The position numbers and the translations under genes are program-made. The notes below the pieces were generated by a model that made no database searches, had not been told where the DNA came from, and was given only the letters and a program-made list of their open reading frames with translations. A stretch of 64,000 bases of DNA from JALYGY01 sp963800975 (GTDB taxonomy: Bacteria > Actinomycetota > Rubrobacteria > Rubrobacterales > Rubrobacteraceae): NCBI GenBank assembly GCA_963800975.1, contig CAWDDB010000014.1:697897-761896 (forward strand). The letters run 5' to 3'. This document shows, one piece after another, positions 1 through 8,124 of this stretch (positions within the stretch are counted from its first letter, which is position 1; every line of letters begins with the position of its first letter).

Positions 1-889
1 TCCCCTGCGGCAGGCCCAGGATGTCGGGGTTGGTGCCGTACGCGATTATGAAGGTGATGAAAATGTAGAAGTTGGCGTTGATCGCGACGAAAGCGCCCGC
101 GGCAAGCGCGATCTCCTTTGGATACTCCCGAAAGGCGTCGATGATCGGGGAATTTCGGGCCTCGGTGGCGACCCGCGCCTCTGCCTCGTCTTCATCGGTC
201 CGGTGCGATTCGCGATACTCCTCCAGATGCCTGAAAGCCGGCGTGTCCTCGAGCCTGAGCTGAATGTAGAGCCCCAGCCCGATGAGCACGATGCTCATGA
301 GGAACGGCACCCGCCAGCCCCAGGCTTCGAACGCTTCCGGGGCGACGAGGGCGTTCACCAGCAGGAACAGCAGGTTGGCGAGGATGACCCCGACGGGAAC
401 GCCTATCTGGGCGAAGCTGCCGTAGAAGCCGCGCCTGTGGCTCGGGGCGCTCTCGGTTGCCAGCAACACGGCCCCGCCCCACTGTCCGCCGACGGCCAGC
501 CCCTGCACGAAGCGGAGCGCGACGAGGAGTATCGGGGCGAACACGCCTATGGTGGCGAAGGTCGGCATGAGGCCGATGAGCGTCGTCGCAGCCCCCATCA
601 TGAGTAACGCCGTGACCAGCGCCCTTTTTCGCCCGAACTTATCCCCGAAATGCCCAAACAGAGCCCCGCCCACGGGCCGGGCGAAGAAACCTACCGAGAA
701 CGTCGCGAACGAAGCCAGCGTCCCGGCGAGCTCGCTCGATTCCGGGAAGAAGAGGGCCGGGAAGACCAGCGCGGCCGCCGTGCCGTAGATAAAGAAGTCG
801 TACCACTCGATGCTCGATCCCGCGCATGCCGCGAGGGCCACCTTGGTAATGGCCCTCTCTGGGGCCTCCTGCGTACTCGCGCTGCTCAT
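1..889 (-). CDS. MFS transporter, metabolite:H+ symporter (MHS) type, partial
   Basis: The first 296 residues of a proton-coupled inner-membrane transporter; the gene continues beyond the left edge, so the C-terminal half is missing. Translation from the ATG at 889 shows the MHS signature SSIEWYDFFIYGTAAAL in the first membrane helix, then FFARPVGGALFGHFGD with a D-K-x-G-R-K loop between helices 2 and 3, and LRFVQGLAVGGQWGG in helix 4. It is a clear paralogue of the transporter at 3211-4554. A charged stretch rich in Asp and Glu (about residues 205-225) is the central cytoplasmic loop. The acetoacetate-CoA ligase lies downstream on the same strand. Family members move small carboxylates, betaines or aromatic acids; the substrate cannot be read from sequence. 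Confidence 0.9.
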   Translation of the reverse strand, partial: MSSASTQEAPERAITKVALAACAGSSIEWYDFFIYGTAAALVFPALFFPESSELAGTLASFATFSVGFFARPVGGALFGHFGDKFGRKRALVTALLMMGAATTLIGLMPTFATIGVFAPILLVALRFVQGLAVGGQWGGAVLLATESAPSHRRGFYGSFAQIGVPVGVILANLLFLLVNALVAPEAFEAWGWRVPFLMSIVLIGLGLYIQLRLEDTPAFRHLEEYRESHRTDEDEAEARVATEARNSPIIDAFREYPKEIALAAGAFVAINANFYIFITFIIAYGTNPDILGLPQG

Positions 890-1068
890 AAATATCACCC
901 TACCCCATCGCTCTACACCGAATTCGCGGACGAGTGCCCGCGGCGCGAATCGTCACCCCTGGAGCCGAGCTATGCGGTCCCCCTTCCCCATCTCCCCGAA
1001 AGGGAAAGCCTAAAGCGGCCGGCGGTCGGAGTCAATCGACGCGAGGCATCGCACCGGGCTATCTGGCC

Positions 1069-3051
1069 TCAGATCTCCTCCGCGAGCTCGGCGAAGCGGT
1101 CGAGCGATTCGGGGTTGCTCAAGGAGTCGCGGCTGGCCGCCTCCTCTGGCGGGGTCCCCGAGAGGATCTTCTTGACCGGCACCTCGAGCTTCTTGCCGTT
1201 CAGGGTCCTCGGGATATCCGGGACGGCCAGGATCTCGTTCGGCACGTGGCGCGGTGAGGTCCGCTCGCGGATGGAGTCTTTGATCCGCTTTTTCAGCCCG
1301 TCGTCCAGGTCGGCGCCATCGTCCAGGACCACGAAGAGGGGCATGAACGAGTTCCCGCTCGGGCGCGGAAGGTCGACGACGAGGCTGTCCCTGACCTCCT
1401 CGACGCCCTCGACGGCGGAGTAGATCTCGCTCGTCCCCATCCTGACCCCGCCGCGGTTTATGGTCGAGTCGGACCTCCCGTAGATTACGCACGAGCCGCT
1501 GCTGTTGACCTTGATCCAATCCCCGTGCCGCCACACGCCGGGGTAGACGTCGAAGTAGCTCTCCCTGTAACGCTCGTCCTCGGGGTCGTTCCACAGGTAT
1601 ATCGGCATGGAAGGCGCGGGCTCCGTGATGACCAGCTCCCCAACCTCGTCCAGGACAGGGTTTCCCTCTTCGTCGAAGGCTTCTACCTTCATGCCGAGCG
1701 AGCGGGCCTGCAGCTCGCCGGCGCGGACCGGCAGGAGCGGCACCCCGCCCACGAACGCCGTGCACAGGTCGGTGCCCCCGCTGGTCGAGTAGAGCCACAC
1801 GTCCTGCTTGACGTGCTCGTAGACCCACCCGAAGCCCTGGGGCGGCAGCGGCGACCCCGTCGAGCCTATACCCTTGAGGGCGGAGAGGTCGAAGTCCCGG
1901 CCCGGCTCCACGCCGGCGTTCATGCAAGAGGTCAGGTAGCTGGCGCTGGTCCCGAAGTGGGTCATGCCGGTCTTCTCGGCCAGCTCCCAGAGCACGTTCA
2001 TGTCCGGGTAGCCGGGGTTGCCGTCGTAGAGCACGGCGGTCGCCCCCGAGAGCAGCCCGCTCACGAGCAGGTTCCACATCATCCAGCCCGTGGTCGTGAA
2101 CCAGAAGAAGCGGTCGTCGGGGCTGAGGTCTATGTGCAGGTACGCCACCTTGAGGTGCTCAAGCAAGATGCCGCCCTGGCTCTGCACGATGGCCTTGGGC
2201 AGGCCCGTGGTCCCCGAGGAGTAGAGTACCCACAGGGGGTGGTCGAAGGGAACCTGCTCGAAATGGAGCTCTGCGCCTTCGTGCCCCCCGAGCACCTCGT
2301 CCCACAGCACGGCGTTCTCGAGGGAGCCGAGGTCGGGATCCTCGTTCAGGTAAGGGAGCACGATGGTGTTCTGCAGGCTCGGGATCTCGGCCTGCAGCTT
2401 CGCCACAACCTCGGTCCGGTCGTAGTCCTTGCCGCCGTAGCGGTAGCCGTCCACGGCGAAGAGCACCTTCGGCTCTATCTGCTCGAACCGGTCGACGATG
2501 CTCCCCGCGCCGAAGTCCGGGGAGCCGCTTGACCAGACCGCGCCTATCGAAGCGCAAGCGAGAAAAGCGACGACGGCCTCGGGCACGTTGGGCAGGTAGG
2601 CCACGACCCTGTCGCCGCGCCGCACCCCCATCTCCTTCAGGGCGGCCGCGATCGCCGCCGTCTTCTCTCGCAGTTGCGACCAGCTGGTCTCGGCAAGCGG
2701 ACGGATCTCGGACCCGTGCACCAGCGCGGGCGCGTCCGGGCGCTCTTCGGCGTTGCGGAGGACGTGCTCGGCGTAGTTGAGCCTAGACCCGGGGAACCAC
2801 TCGGCGCCGGGCATCTCGCGCCTCGCGAGCGCAGTTTCGTAGGGCTCCGACGCCCTGACGTCGAGGAACTCCCACAGCGAGGACCAGAAGCCCTCGACGT
2901 CGTTCACGGACCATTCCCACAGGCCGTCGTACTCCTCGAACGTGAGGTTCTTCGTCTCATCGAGCCACCGCATGTAGCGGGTTATGAGCGCGTTCTCCCT
3001 CGTGTCGGCGGATGGCTCCCAGAGCAGGGCCCCTTCGGGCGTGTCGGTCAT
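1069..3051 (-). CDS. acetoacetate-CoA ligase
   Basis: 660-residue ANL-superfamily adenylating enzyme that converts acetoacetate, ATP and CoA to acetoacetyl-CoA in the cytosol, bringing ketone bodies or leucine/butyrate catabolites into central metabolism. The N-terminal ACS-type domain has LTFEEYDGLWEWSVNDVEGF; the AMP-binding core has VLYSSGTTGLPKAIVQSQGG (about residues 277-296) and the acetoacetyl-CoA-ligase-like TTTGWMMWN. Near the C-terminus are YGRSDSTINRGGVRMG and the acyl-transfer lysine in TLNGKKLEVPVKKIL. Length and the GVRMGTSEIY segment fit acetoacetyl-CoA synthetase better than acetyl-CoA synthetase. The ATG at 3051 follows a GGGAG ribosome site. It sits between two MHS transporters on the same strand, suggesting one of them imports its acid substrate. 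Confidence 0.93.
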   Translation of the reverse strand: MTDTPEGALLWEPSADTRENALITRYMRWLDETKNLTFEEYDGLWEWSVNDVEGFWSSLWEFLDVRASEPYETALARREMPGAEWFPGSRLNYAEHVLRNAEERPDAPALVHGSEIRPLAETSWSQLREKTAAIAAALKEMGVRRGDRVVAYLPNVPEAVVAFLACASIGAVWSSGSPDFGAGSIVDRFEQIEPKVLFAVDGYRYGGKDYDRTEVVAKLQAEIPSLQNTIVLPYLNEDPDLGSLENAVLWDEVLGGHEGAELHFEQVPFDHPLWVLYSSGTTGLPKAIVQSQGGILLEHLKVAYLHIDLSPDDRFFWFTTTGWMMWNLLVSGLLSGATAVLYDGNPGYPDMNVLWELAEKTGMTHFGTSASYLTSCMNAGVEPGRDFDLSALKGIGSTGSPLPPQGFGWVYEHVKQDVWLYSTSGGTDLCTAFVGGVPLLPVRAGELQARSLGMKVEAFDEEGNPVLDEVGELVITEPAPSMPIYLWNDPEDERYRESYFDVYPGVWRHGDWIKVNSSGSCVIYGRSDSTINRGGVRMGTSEIYSAVEGVEEVRDSLVVDLPRPSGNSFMPLFVVLDDGADLDDGLKKRIKDSIRERTSPRHVPNEILAVPDIPRTLNGKKLEVPVKKILSGTPPEEAASRDSLSNPESLDRFAELAEEI

Positions 3052-3210
3052 GCCTTACTCCCTCTAGCGGTCCGTCCACCCGTGGCGTATCACGGTGGAA
3101 CTCTTCCTGACGATCCTCTTCCCTTCTACGCGGTCACCCGCTCGAAACGACGCACGACCTGAGTCTACCCGGCCCGGAGGCTCCCCTACCAGAGGCGGGG
3201 TCCTGCCCCG

Positions 3211-4554
3211 TTACTGCGCCCCCGGTTCCGGGCCGTCCGCGATTAGCTGGCGCTCGGCCGACTGGGTCTCCTCGATGTCTTCCTGGAACGTCTCGGAGGC
3301 CAGGAGGACCGAGACCACCGTTATGAGCGCCATGAACGCCATGTAAATGGCGACGGCCGTGTACCCGTAGGACGCGAGCAGGGCGACGGCGATGAGCGGC
3401 GAGAGGCCGCCGGCGAGCACCGAGGCGAGCTGGTAACCAAGCGAGGCGCCGCTGTAGCGCACGCGGGTCCCGAAGAGCTCCGAGAAGTACGCCGCCTGCG
3501 GACCGTACATGGAGTCGTGCCCGAGGTTCACGCCGAGGACGACGGCGAGCCAGATCAGGGGCGCCACCTCCGTGTTCAAGAGCCAGAAGAACGGGAAGGC
3601 GAACAGCAACGAGAAGACGGCCCCGAACAGGTACACCGGGCGCCGCCCGACCCGGTCCGAGAGCGCCCCGAATAGGGGTATCGTGAACAGACCGATCGCT
3701 GCGGCAATGATGACCCCGGTAAGGCCCGTGGACTGCTCCAGCCCGATCTCTTCCACGACGTAGGTGAGCACGAAGGCGGTCAGGATGTAGAAGGTGCCGT
3801 TCTCGGCTATGCGCATCCCCATCGCCAGCAGGACGTTCTTGGGGTAGGTGCGGAGCACGTCGAGAATAGGCATCTGGGCCTCGGTTCCGCTCTCCCTGAC
3901 CTGCTCAAAGGCCGGGGTCTCCATGATCCTGAGCCGGATAAAGAGCCCCACACCAACCAGCACGATGCTGAAGAGGAAAGGAACACGCCAGCCCCACGCC
4001 TCGGGCAGGGTGGCGGAGGTGATCGCGAAGACCACGTTGGCGAGCAGGAGACCCGCGGGCACCCCCATCTGTGGCCAGCTGCCAAAGAAACCCCGCCTGC
4101 CGGGCGGCGCGTGTTCGACGGCCATGAGCACCGCCCCGCCCCACTCCCCGCCCACGCCGACGCCCTGCAGGAGCCTCAGGACGACGAGCAGTAGCGGAGC
4201 CAGGACGCCCACCTGCTCGAATGTGGGGAGGAGCCCAATCAGGAACGTCGCGATGCCCATGATGAGCAGCGAGAGCACGAGCATCGACTTGCGGCCGATC
4301 CTGTCACCGTAGTGGCCGAAGATTATGCCGCCAACGGGCCTGGCGAAGAATCCGACGCCGTACGTCGCGAAGGCCAGGAACGTTCCCTGCAACGGGGTGG
4401 CTTCCGGGAAGAACAGTCCCCCGAACACGAGCGCGGCGGCCGTGCCGTAGAGGAAGAAGTCGTACCACTCGATCGCCGTACCGATGAAGCTTGCTAGCGC
4501 CACCTGCCGGATCGAACCGGTCTGCCCCTCTTGTTCCCCGCCTATCCTATCCAC
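3211..4554 (-). CDS. MFS transporter, metabolite:H+ symporter (MHS) type
   Basis: Complete 447-residue, 12-helix MHS transporter. It begins at a GTG (4554) behind GGGAGGAG. Diagnostic elements are GTAIEWYDFFLYGTAAALVF (TM1), FFARPVGGIIFGHYGDRIGR (loop 2-3, with the D-R-x-G-R-K motif) and LRLLQGVGVGGEWGG (TM4). A second loop motif, GALSDRVGRRPVY, follows TM8. It closely resembles the partial transporter at 1-889, so the two probably arose by duplication around the acetoacetate-CoA ligase. The cytosolic C-terminal tail is Glu-rich. Substrate unknown; acetoacetate or another short-chain acid is the guess the neighbour supports. Confidence 0.93.
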   Translation of the reverse strand: MDRIGGEQEGQTGSIRQVALASFIGTAIEWYDFFLYGTAAALVFGGLFFPEATPLQGTFLAFATYGVGFFARPVGGIIFGHYGDRIGRKSMLVLSLLIMGIATFLIGLLPTFEQVGVLAPLLLVVLRLLQGVGVGGEWGGAVLMAVEHAPPGRRGFFGSWPQMGVPAGLLLANVVFAITSATLPEAWGWRVPFLFSIVLVGVGLFIRLRIMETPAFEQVRESGTEAQMPILDVLRTYPKNVLLAMGMRIAENGTFYILTAFVLTYVVEEIGLEQSTGLTGVIIAAAIGLFTIPLFGALSDRVGRRPVYLFGAVFSLLFAFPFFWLLNTEVAPLIWLAVVLGVNLGHDSMYGPQAAYFSELFGTRVRYSGASLGYQLASVLAGGLSPLIAVALLASYGYTAVAIYMAFMALITVVSVLLASETFQEDIEETQSAERQLIADGPEPGAQ

Positions 4555-4701
4555 GTTCTCCTCCCACGTCGGCCGCTAACCTGGTAGGGAGCCGGTCCCC
4601 TCCCGTTCCCCTTGTGGCCTATGATCCCCCGCCCGGCGCTTCCCCGCAAGCCGCGCGGCTAGCGGCGGTGCGTGGAAGCGAACGTCCGCCGACGTGCTCC
4701 C

Positions 4702-5307
4702 TCAGACACGCACCAGCGCGGCCTCGACGAAGTGCAGCCGGTCGTTGCCCCAGAACATCTCCTCGCCGACGAAGAAGGCCGGCGCCCCGAACACGCCCCG
4801 CCCGATTGCCTCCTCGGTCGCGTCCCTGAGGGCCCGCTTGGTCTCCGCGGCCGACGCGCCTTCGAGGACCTCCTCGGGATCCGCGCCGACGCGCTCCGCC
4901 ACCTCGGAGATCGGTCCGTTCTCGTCCTCCTCTGAGGTCCCCCGCGGCGCGGCGCCCTCCTCCCAGTAAAGTACGAACGCCTCGCGAGTATAGGCGTCCA
5001 GCTCATCCCTCTCCCCGAGAAATACCGCCGCGCGCATCGTCTTTAGCGTGCGGAACGGGAAGGGGTTTGGGAAACGGAGCGTCAGCCCGTAGTAGTTCGC
5101 CCAGCGCTCCACGTCCCGGCGCTGATGGCGGGCCTTAGGCTCGACCTCTATCGGCGCCTGCAGTCCGACCGCCTTGTGAACCGCCCCGAGCAGCATCGGG
5201 CGTAGCACGAGCTCGGCCCCCCGCTCATCACAGATGCGCCGCAGTCGCGCGTGCGCCAGGTACGAGTAGGGGCTTACGAGATCGTAGAAGAACTCCACCC
5301 GACTCAC
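4702..5307 (-). CDS. DsbA-family / 2-hydroxychromene-2-carboxylate isomerase-like protein
   Basis: Thioredoxin-fold protein of the DsbA/kappa-GST type, about 201 residues. VEFFYDLVSPYSYLAH at the N-terminus has the HCCA-isomerase pattern in which a Ser replaces the redox CxxC, so it should use glutathione-like or other thiol chemistry rather than disulfide exchange. RPMLLGAVHK, NPFPFRTLKTMRA and GVFGAPAFFVGEEMFWGNDRL near the C-terminus are family landmarks. An upstream TTG (5340) is in frame, but the GTG at 5307 sits behind GAGAGGGGG and puts the first strand at the N-terminus. In aromatic degraders the family isomerises 2-hydroxychromene-2-carboxylate; no such pathway is visible here, so its substrate is open. 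Confidence 0.85.
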   Translation of the reverse strand: MSRVEFFYDLVSPYSYLAHARLRRICDERGAELVLRPMLLGAVHKAVGLQAPIEVEPKARHQRRDVERWANYYGLTLRFPNPFPFRTLKTMRAAVFLGERDELDAYTREAFVLYWEEGAAPRGTSEEDENGPISEVAERVGADPEEVLEGASAAETKRALRDATEEAIGRGVFGAPAFFVGEEMFWGNDRLHFVEAALVRV

Positions 5308-5378
5308 CCCGGGCCCCCTCTCTCCGACGCCGCAACCCAAGGTACACCAACCAACAGCCCAGCGCCGGACACAGAGAG

Positions 5379-5410
5379 GCGCGGCGGGGGCCGATCGGTC
5401 CCCGCCGCGC
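5379..5410. terminator. GC-rich hairpin between tauE-like gene and DsbA-like gene
   Basis: Perfect 11-bp inverted repeat, GCGCGGCGGGG at 5379-5389 pairing with CCCCGCCGCGC at 5400-5410, enclosing a 10-base loop that itself contains the palindrome CCGATCGG. It lies 24 bases after the TauE-like stop codon on the minus strand. There is no T-tract, so factor-independent termination is uncertain; it may instead stabilise the 3' end of the mRNA. Confidence 0.5.
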
Positions 5411-5433
5411 GGATCGTGCGCGTCGTCGCGCCC

Positions 5434-6336
5434 CTAGGCGGGGTGTCCCCCGCTCAACGAGCCTTTGCGCTTCTCGCGCCGGTTCACCACTATGGAGTGG
5501 GCGAGCGCGGCGACCCAGACCACCACGATGACGGCGTAGAGGAGCCACGCGAGCACGCCCTCTATCCCCACGGCCCCCATGAAGGTCCGCATGTTGGTGA
5601 TCAGGATGATCCCGCCGACCGCCGTCCCGAGTATGCGGGCCGGGAGTATGCGGACGATGTAGGCCGCTATCGGGGCGGCGATGACGCCGCCGAGCAGCAG
5701 CGCCCCGACTATCTGCCACGGTATCTCGGCGAAGCTGAGGGCGATCAAGAACCCGATGCTGGCGGCGAGGGCGACGAGGAACTCGCTGGAGTCGACCGTG
5801 CCGACGACCTTGCGCGGCTGCATACGGCCCGAAGAGAGCAGGGTGGGCGTGGAGATCGGACCCCACCCCCCGCCGCCGGCCGCGTCGAGGAAGCCGGCCA
5901 CCAGGCCCAGAGGAGCCAGGAAACCCCGCGCGATCGGCCTCTCCTGCACGGGCCTCTCTGTGCGCCTGAACGAGAATCGGGCCAACACGTAAGCGCCGAG
6001 CGCGAACAGGAAGATGGCGATCACCGGCGCCACCAACTCCTCGGCCACGGTCACGACCCACGTCACCGCAATCGCCCCGAAGAACGCCCCGATCGCACCG
6101 GGCACCGCCATCCACGCGATCTTGGACCAGTCCACGTTGCCGAAGCGCCAGTGCGAGACGCCAGACACGGCGCAGGTGCCTACCTCGGCGATGTGTACGG
6201 CCGCCGACGCCAGCGCCGGCGAGATGCCTACCGCCAGCAACAGCGTCGTCGAGGTCACCCCGTAGGCCATCCCAAGCGACCCGTCCACCAGCTGAGCGGC
6301 CAGCCCCACTATCGCCAGCAGTATAAAGTTTCGCAC
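5434..6336 (-). CDS. TauE/SafE family permease (sulfite/sulfonate exporter family), copy 1
   Basis: 300-residue membrane protein with about eight helices. The family exports sulfite, sulfoacetate or related anions, or takes up sulfonates. Family landmarks are AAQLVDGSLGMAYGVTSTTL at the N-terminus, VGTCAVSGVSHWRFGNVDW, PLGLVAGFLDAAGGGGWGP and PRKVVGTVDSSEFLVALAAS in the second repeat. The GTG at 6336 follows AAGGAAGG. It is nearly superimposable on the second copy at 13822-14721, so the two bracket the sulfatase/sulfotransferase genes. It is transcribed divergently from the sulfatase-like gene at 6606, with a promoter at 6399-6427. A role in exporting sulfite or sulfate released inside the cell is likely but inferred. 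Confidence 0.93.
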   Translation of the reverse strand: MRNFILLAIVGLAAQLVDGSLGMAYGVTSTTLLLAVGISPALASAAVHIAEVGTCAVSGVSHWRFGNVDWSKIAWMAVPGAIGAFFGAIAVTWVVTVAEELVAPVIAIFLFALGAYVLARFSFRRTERPVQERPIARGFLAPLGLVAGFLDAAGGGGWGPISTPTLLSSGRMQPRKVVGTVDSSEFLVALAASIGFLIALSFAEIPWQIVGALLLGGVIAAPIAAYIVRILPARILGTAVGGIILITNMRTFMGAVGIEGVLAWLLYAVIVVVWVAALAHSIVVNRREKRKGSLSGGHPA

Positions 6337-6372
6337 CCCTAGAACCTTCCTTTCTCCACGTTTTCTACGTTT

Positions 6373-6389
6373 TTCATTCTGTTTATGAA
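6373..6389. promoter_or_regulatory. inverted repeat in the tauE-1 leader
   Basis: TTCAT-N7-ATGAA lies downstream of the tauE-1 -10 element, at about the place where the dyads lie in the sulfatase-1 and tauE-2 promoters. The 7-base spacing is the same but the arm sequence differs. It may be a degenerate operator or coincidence. Confidence 0.25.
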
Positions 6390-6398
6390 CATTGCGGC

Positions 6399-6427
6399 AC
6401 CTTATAGAAAGTCCCGCGGGTTGTCAA
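6399..6427 (-). promoter_or_regulatory. promoter of tauE-1
   Basis: On the minus strand TTGACA (6427-6422) is followed by 17 bases and TAAGGT (6404-6399). This matches the promoters of the divergent sulfatase-1 (TTGACG-N17-TAAAGT) and of tauE-2 (TTGACA-N17-TAAAGT). An alternative -10, TATAAG, would need a 15-base spacer. The transcript would have a leader of about 55 bases before the GTG at 6336. Confidence 0.6.
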
Positions 6428-6496
6428 TATAGATGCGCGCGCGCGAGGCTGGCATCACAATATCTAGTTGAACGTCAAAATTTCTCCCCGACTCTC

Positions 6497-6525
6497 TTGA
6501 CGAAGAACGCGCCCTGCTTTAAAGT
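6497..6525 (+). promoter_or_regulatory. promoter of sulfatase-1
   Basis: TTGACG (6497-6502), 17-base spacer, TAAAGT (6520-6525), followed directly by CCC. The same core plus TAAAGTCCC recurs at 13732-13763 in front of tauE-2. Start of transcription is expected near 6532, about 74 bases ahead of the ATG at 6606, placing the dyad at 6539-6559 just after +1. Confidence 0.7.
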
Positions 6526-6538
6526 CCCAGTCCGCTAA

Positions 6539-6559
6539 TGTCTACAAACTTGGTAGACA
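6539..6559. promoter_or_regulatory. putative operator TGTCTAC-N7-GTAGACA
   Basis: Perfect 7-bp inverted repeat with a 7-base spacer, positioned just downstream of the -10 element where a bound repressor would block initiation or elongation. A close relative, TGTGTAC-N7-GTAGGCA, occupies 13778-13798 in the tauE-2 promoter. Spacing and size suit a dimeric helix-turn-helix regulator. No regulator gene can be assigned; the Rrf2 protein at 18543-19007 is the nearest candidate. Confidence 0.6.
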
Positions 6560-6605
6560 AATTTAGCAATATAGGTACAAGGCGAGAACACAGGGAGAGA
6601 AAGAG

Positions 6606-8048
6606 ATGATGGACAGACCGAACGTGGTGGTGATCGTGGCGGACACGTTCCGCGCGGACCACCTCGGCGCCTACGGCAACCCGACGATCCGCACCCCCCA
6701 CCTCGACGAGCTGGCCCGCTCTTCGACGGTCTTCGACAGGCACGTGGTCTCCTCCTTCCCGACCATGCCCGCCCGCGCCGACATCCTCACCGGCACCTTC
6801 TCCTACGCCCACATGGGCTGGGAGCCGCTCCCCAGGCACCTGATGACCCTGCCCGAGGTGCTCTCCGGCGCCGGCTACCTGACGATGGGCGTAGTGGACA
6901 CCCCCTTCTTCGTCCGAAACGGCTTCGGCTACGACCGGGGCTTCGACGACTTCGCGTGGGTCAGGGGCCAGGGCGACGACACCAGGCCCCACGAGCGGGC
7001 CGACGCGCGCGCCATGTGGCGCTCGGAGGAGGACCGGATGGTGGCGCGCACGATGACCGAGGCCGAGCGCTGGCTCGAGCGCCACCACGACGAGCGGTTC
7101 TTCCTCTACGTGGACACCTGGGACCCGCACGAGCCCTGGGACGCCCCGGATTACTACACCAAGAGGTACATGGAGGGCTACGACGGGGAGCAGCTCTACC
7201 CGAGCTACGGCAAGTACGAGGACGCCGGCCTCACCTCGGAAGACGTGGAGCTCGCCCACGCCACCTACTGCGGCGAGGTCACCATGGTGGACTTCTGGGT
7301 CGGGCGCCTCCTCGCCAAGCTCGCCGCGCTGGGCCTCGAGGAGGACACGCTCGTTTTCTTCACCTCCGACCACGGGTTCTACTTCGGCGAGCACGGGTAC
7401 TTCGGCAAGGCCGAGTGGACCCACGAGCCGGGGGCCTCGGTCTCTGACGGCTCGTCTTTGCCCGGGTGGCTGGCCGACTCGTGGCTGCTCACGGTGGAGC
7501 GCTCCCCGCTCTACGGGGAGCTCACCAACGTGCCGCTGATGGTGCGCGGCCCCGGGATCGAGCCCGGCAGGCGCTCCCCGGCGATGACGACCGCCCCCGA
7601 CCTGGCGCCCACCATACTGGAGCTGGCCGGCCTGGGCGGGATACCGACCACGATGACGGGCGGCTCGTTTGGCGGGGTGCTGGCGGGGAGCCGAGAGGAG
7701 CACCGCCCCCTCGTGGTGAGCTCCTGGCCGCTGTACCTGGCGGAGGGCGAGATCGTCACGGCCGTGGACTCCAAGGCGCGCAGGATCGCCAACTACATGC
7801 CGATCACGGTCACCACGCCCGAGCGCTCGCTGATCCTGGGCGGCCCGAACGACGAGCCGGAGCTCTACGACCTGGCGCGCGACCCGCGCGAGGGGGAGAA
7901 CGCGTGGAGGAGCCTGGAGGGGGAGGGGGAGGCGTTGTGCGAGGAGGCGCTCTCGTTCCTGGAGGGCGTGGGCACGCCGGAGGAGCACCTGGCCCCGCGG
8001 CGCGAGGCGCTGGAGAGGTGGCGGCGAAGAAGGGTGGTCCGGAGCTGA
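6606..8048 (+). CDS. sulfatase-family (alkaline phosphatase superfamily) hydrolase with Thr nucleophile position
   Basis: 480-residue enzyme of the sulfatase fold. Metal-binding elements are VVVIVADTFRADHLG (Asp13) and FFTSDHGFYFGEHG (Asp255, His256). In the position of the catalytic C-x-P-x-R motif, which must be Cys or Ser to be converted to formylglycine, the sequence reads T-M-P-A-R-A-D-I-L-T-G with Thr53. Thr is the native nucleophile in phosphodiesterase, phosphopentomutase and LtaS branches of the superfamily, so this protein may hydrolyse or transfer phosphate esters, or be an atypical sulfatase. No signal peptide is evident. Two adjacent ATGs (6606, 6609) follow AGGGAGAG. It is first in the run sulfatase-sulfotransferase-sat and divergent from tauE-1. 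Confidence 0.88.
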   Translation: MMDRPNVVVIVADTFRADHLGAYGNPTIRTPHLDELARSSTVFDRHVVSSFPTMPARADILTGTFSYAHMGWEPLPRHLMTLPEVLSGAGYLTMGVVDTPFFVRNGFGYDRGFDDFAWVRGQGDDTRPHERADARAMWRSEEDRMVARTMTEAERWLERHHDERFFLYVDTWDPHEPWDAPDYYTKRYMEGYDGEQLYPSYGKYEDAGLTSEDVELAHATYCGEVTMVDFWVGRLLAKLAALGLEEDTLVFFTSDHGFYFGEHGYFGKAEWTHEPGASVSDGSSLPGWLADSWLLTVERSPLYGELTNVPLMVRGPGIEPGRRSPAMTTAPDLAPTILELAGLGGIPTTMTGGSFGGVLAGSREEHRPLVVSSWPLYLAEGEIVTAVDSKARRIANYMPITVTTPERSLILGGPNDEPELYDLARDPREGENAWRSLEGEGEALCEEALSFLEGVGTPEEHLAPRREALERWRRRRVVRS

Positions 8049-8069
8049 AGAACCCCGCCCCCCCACCGC

Positions 8070-8108
8070 CGCCAGGAGGCCCGCCCGGCGTGGGCGGGCC
8101 TCCTGGCG
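8070..8108. terminator. 17-bp perfect hairpin between sulfatase-1 and sulfotransferase
   Basis: CGCCAGGAGGCCCGCCC (8070-8086) pairs perfectly with GGGCGGGCCTCCTGGCG (8092-8108) around a 5-base loop. It starts 22 bases after the sulfatase-1 stop. The absence of a run of T suggests attenuation or mRNA 3'-end protection rather than a strong intrinsic terminator. Because no promoter is evident between it and the TTG at 8125, the downstream sulfotransferase and sat may depend on read-through. Confidence 0.55.
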
Positions 8109-8124
8109 CACCCCCGGGGTCGGG

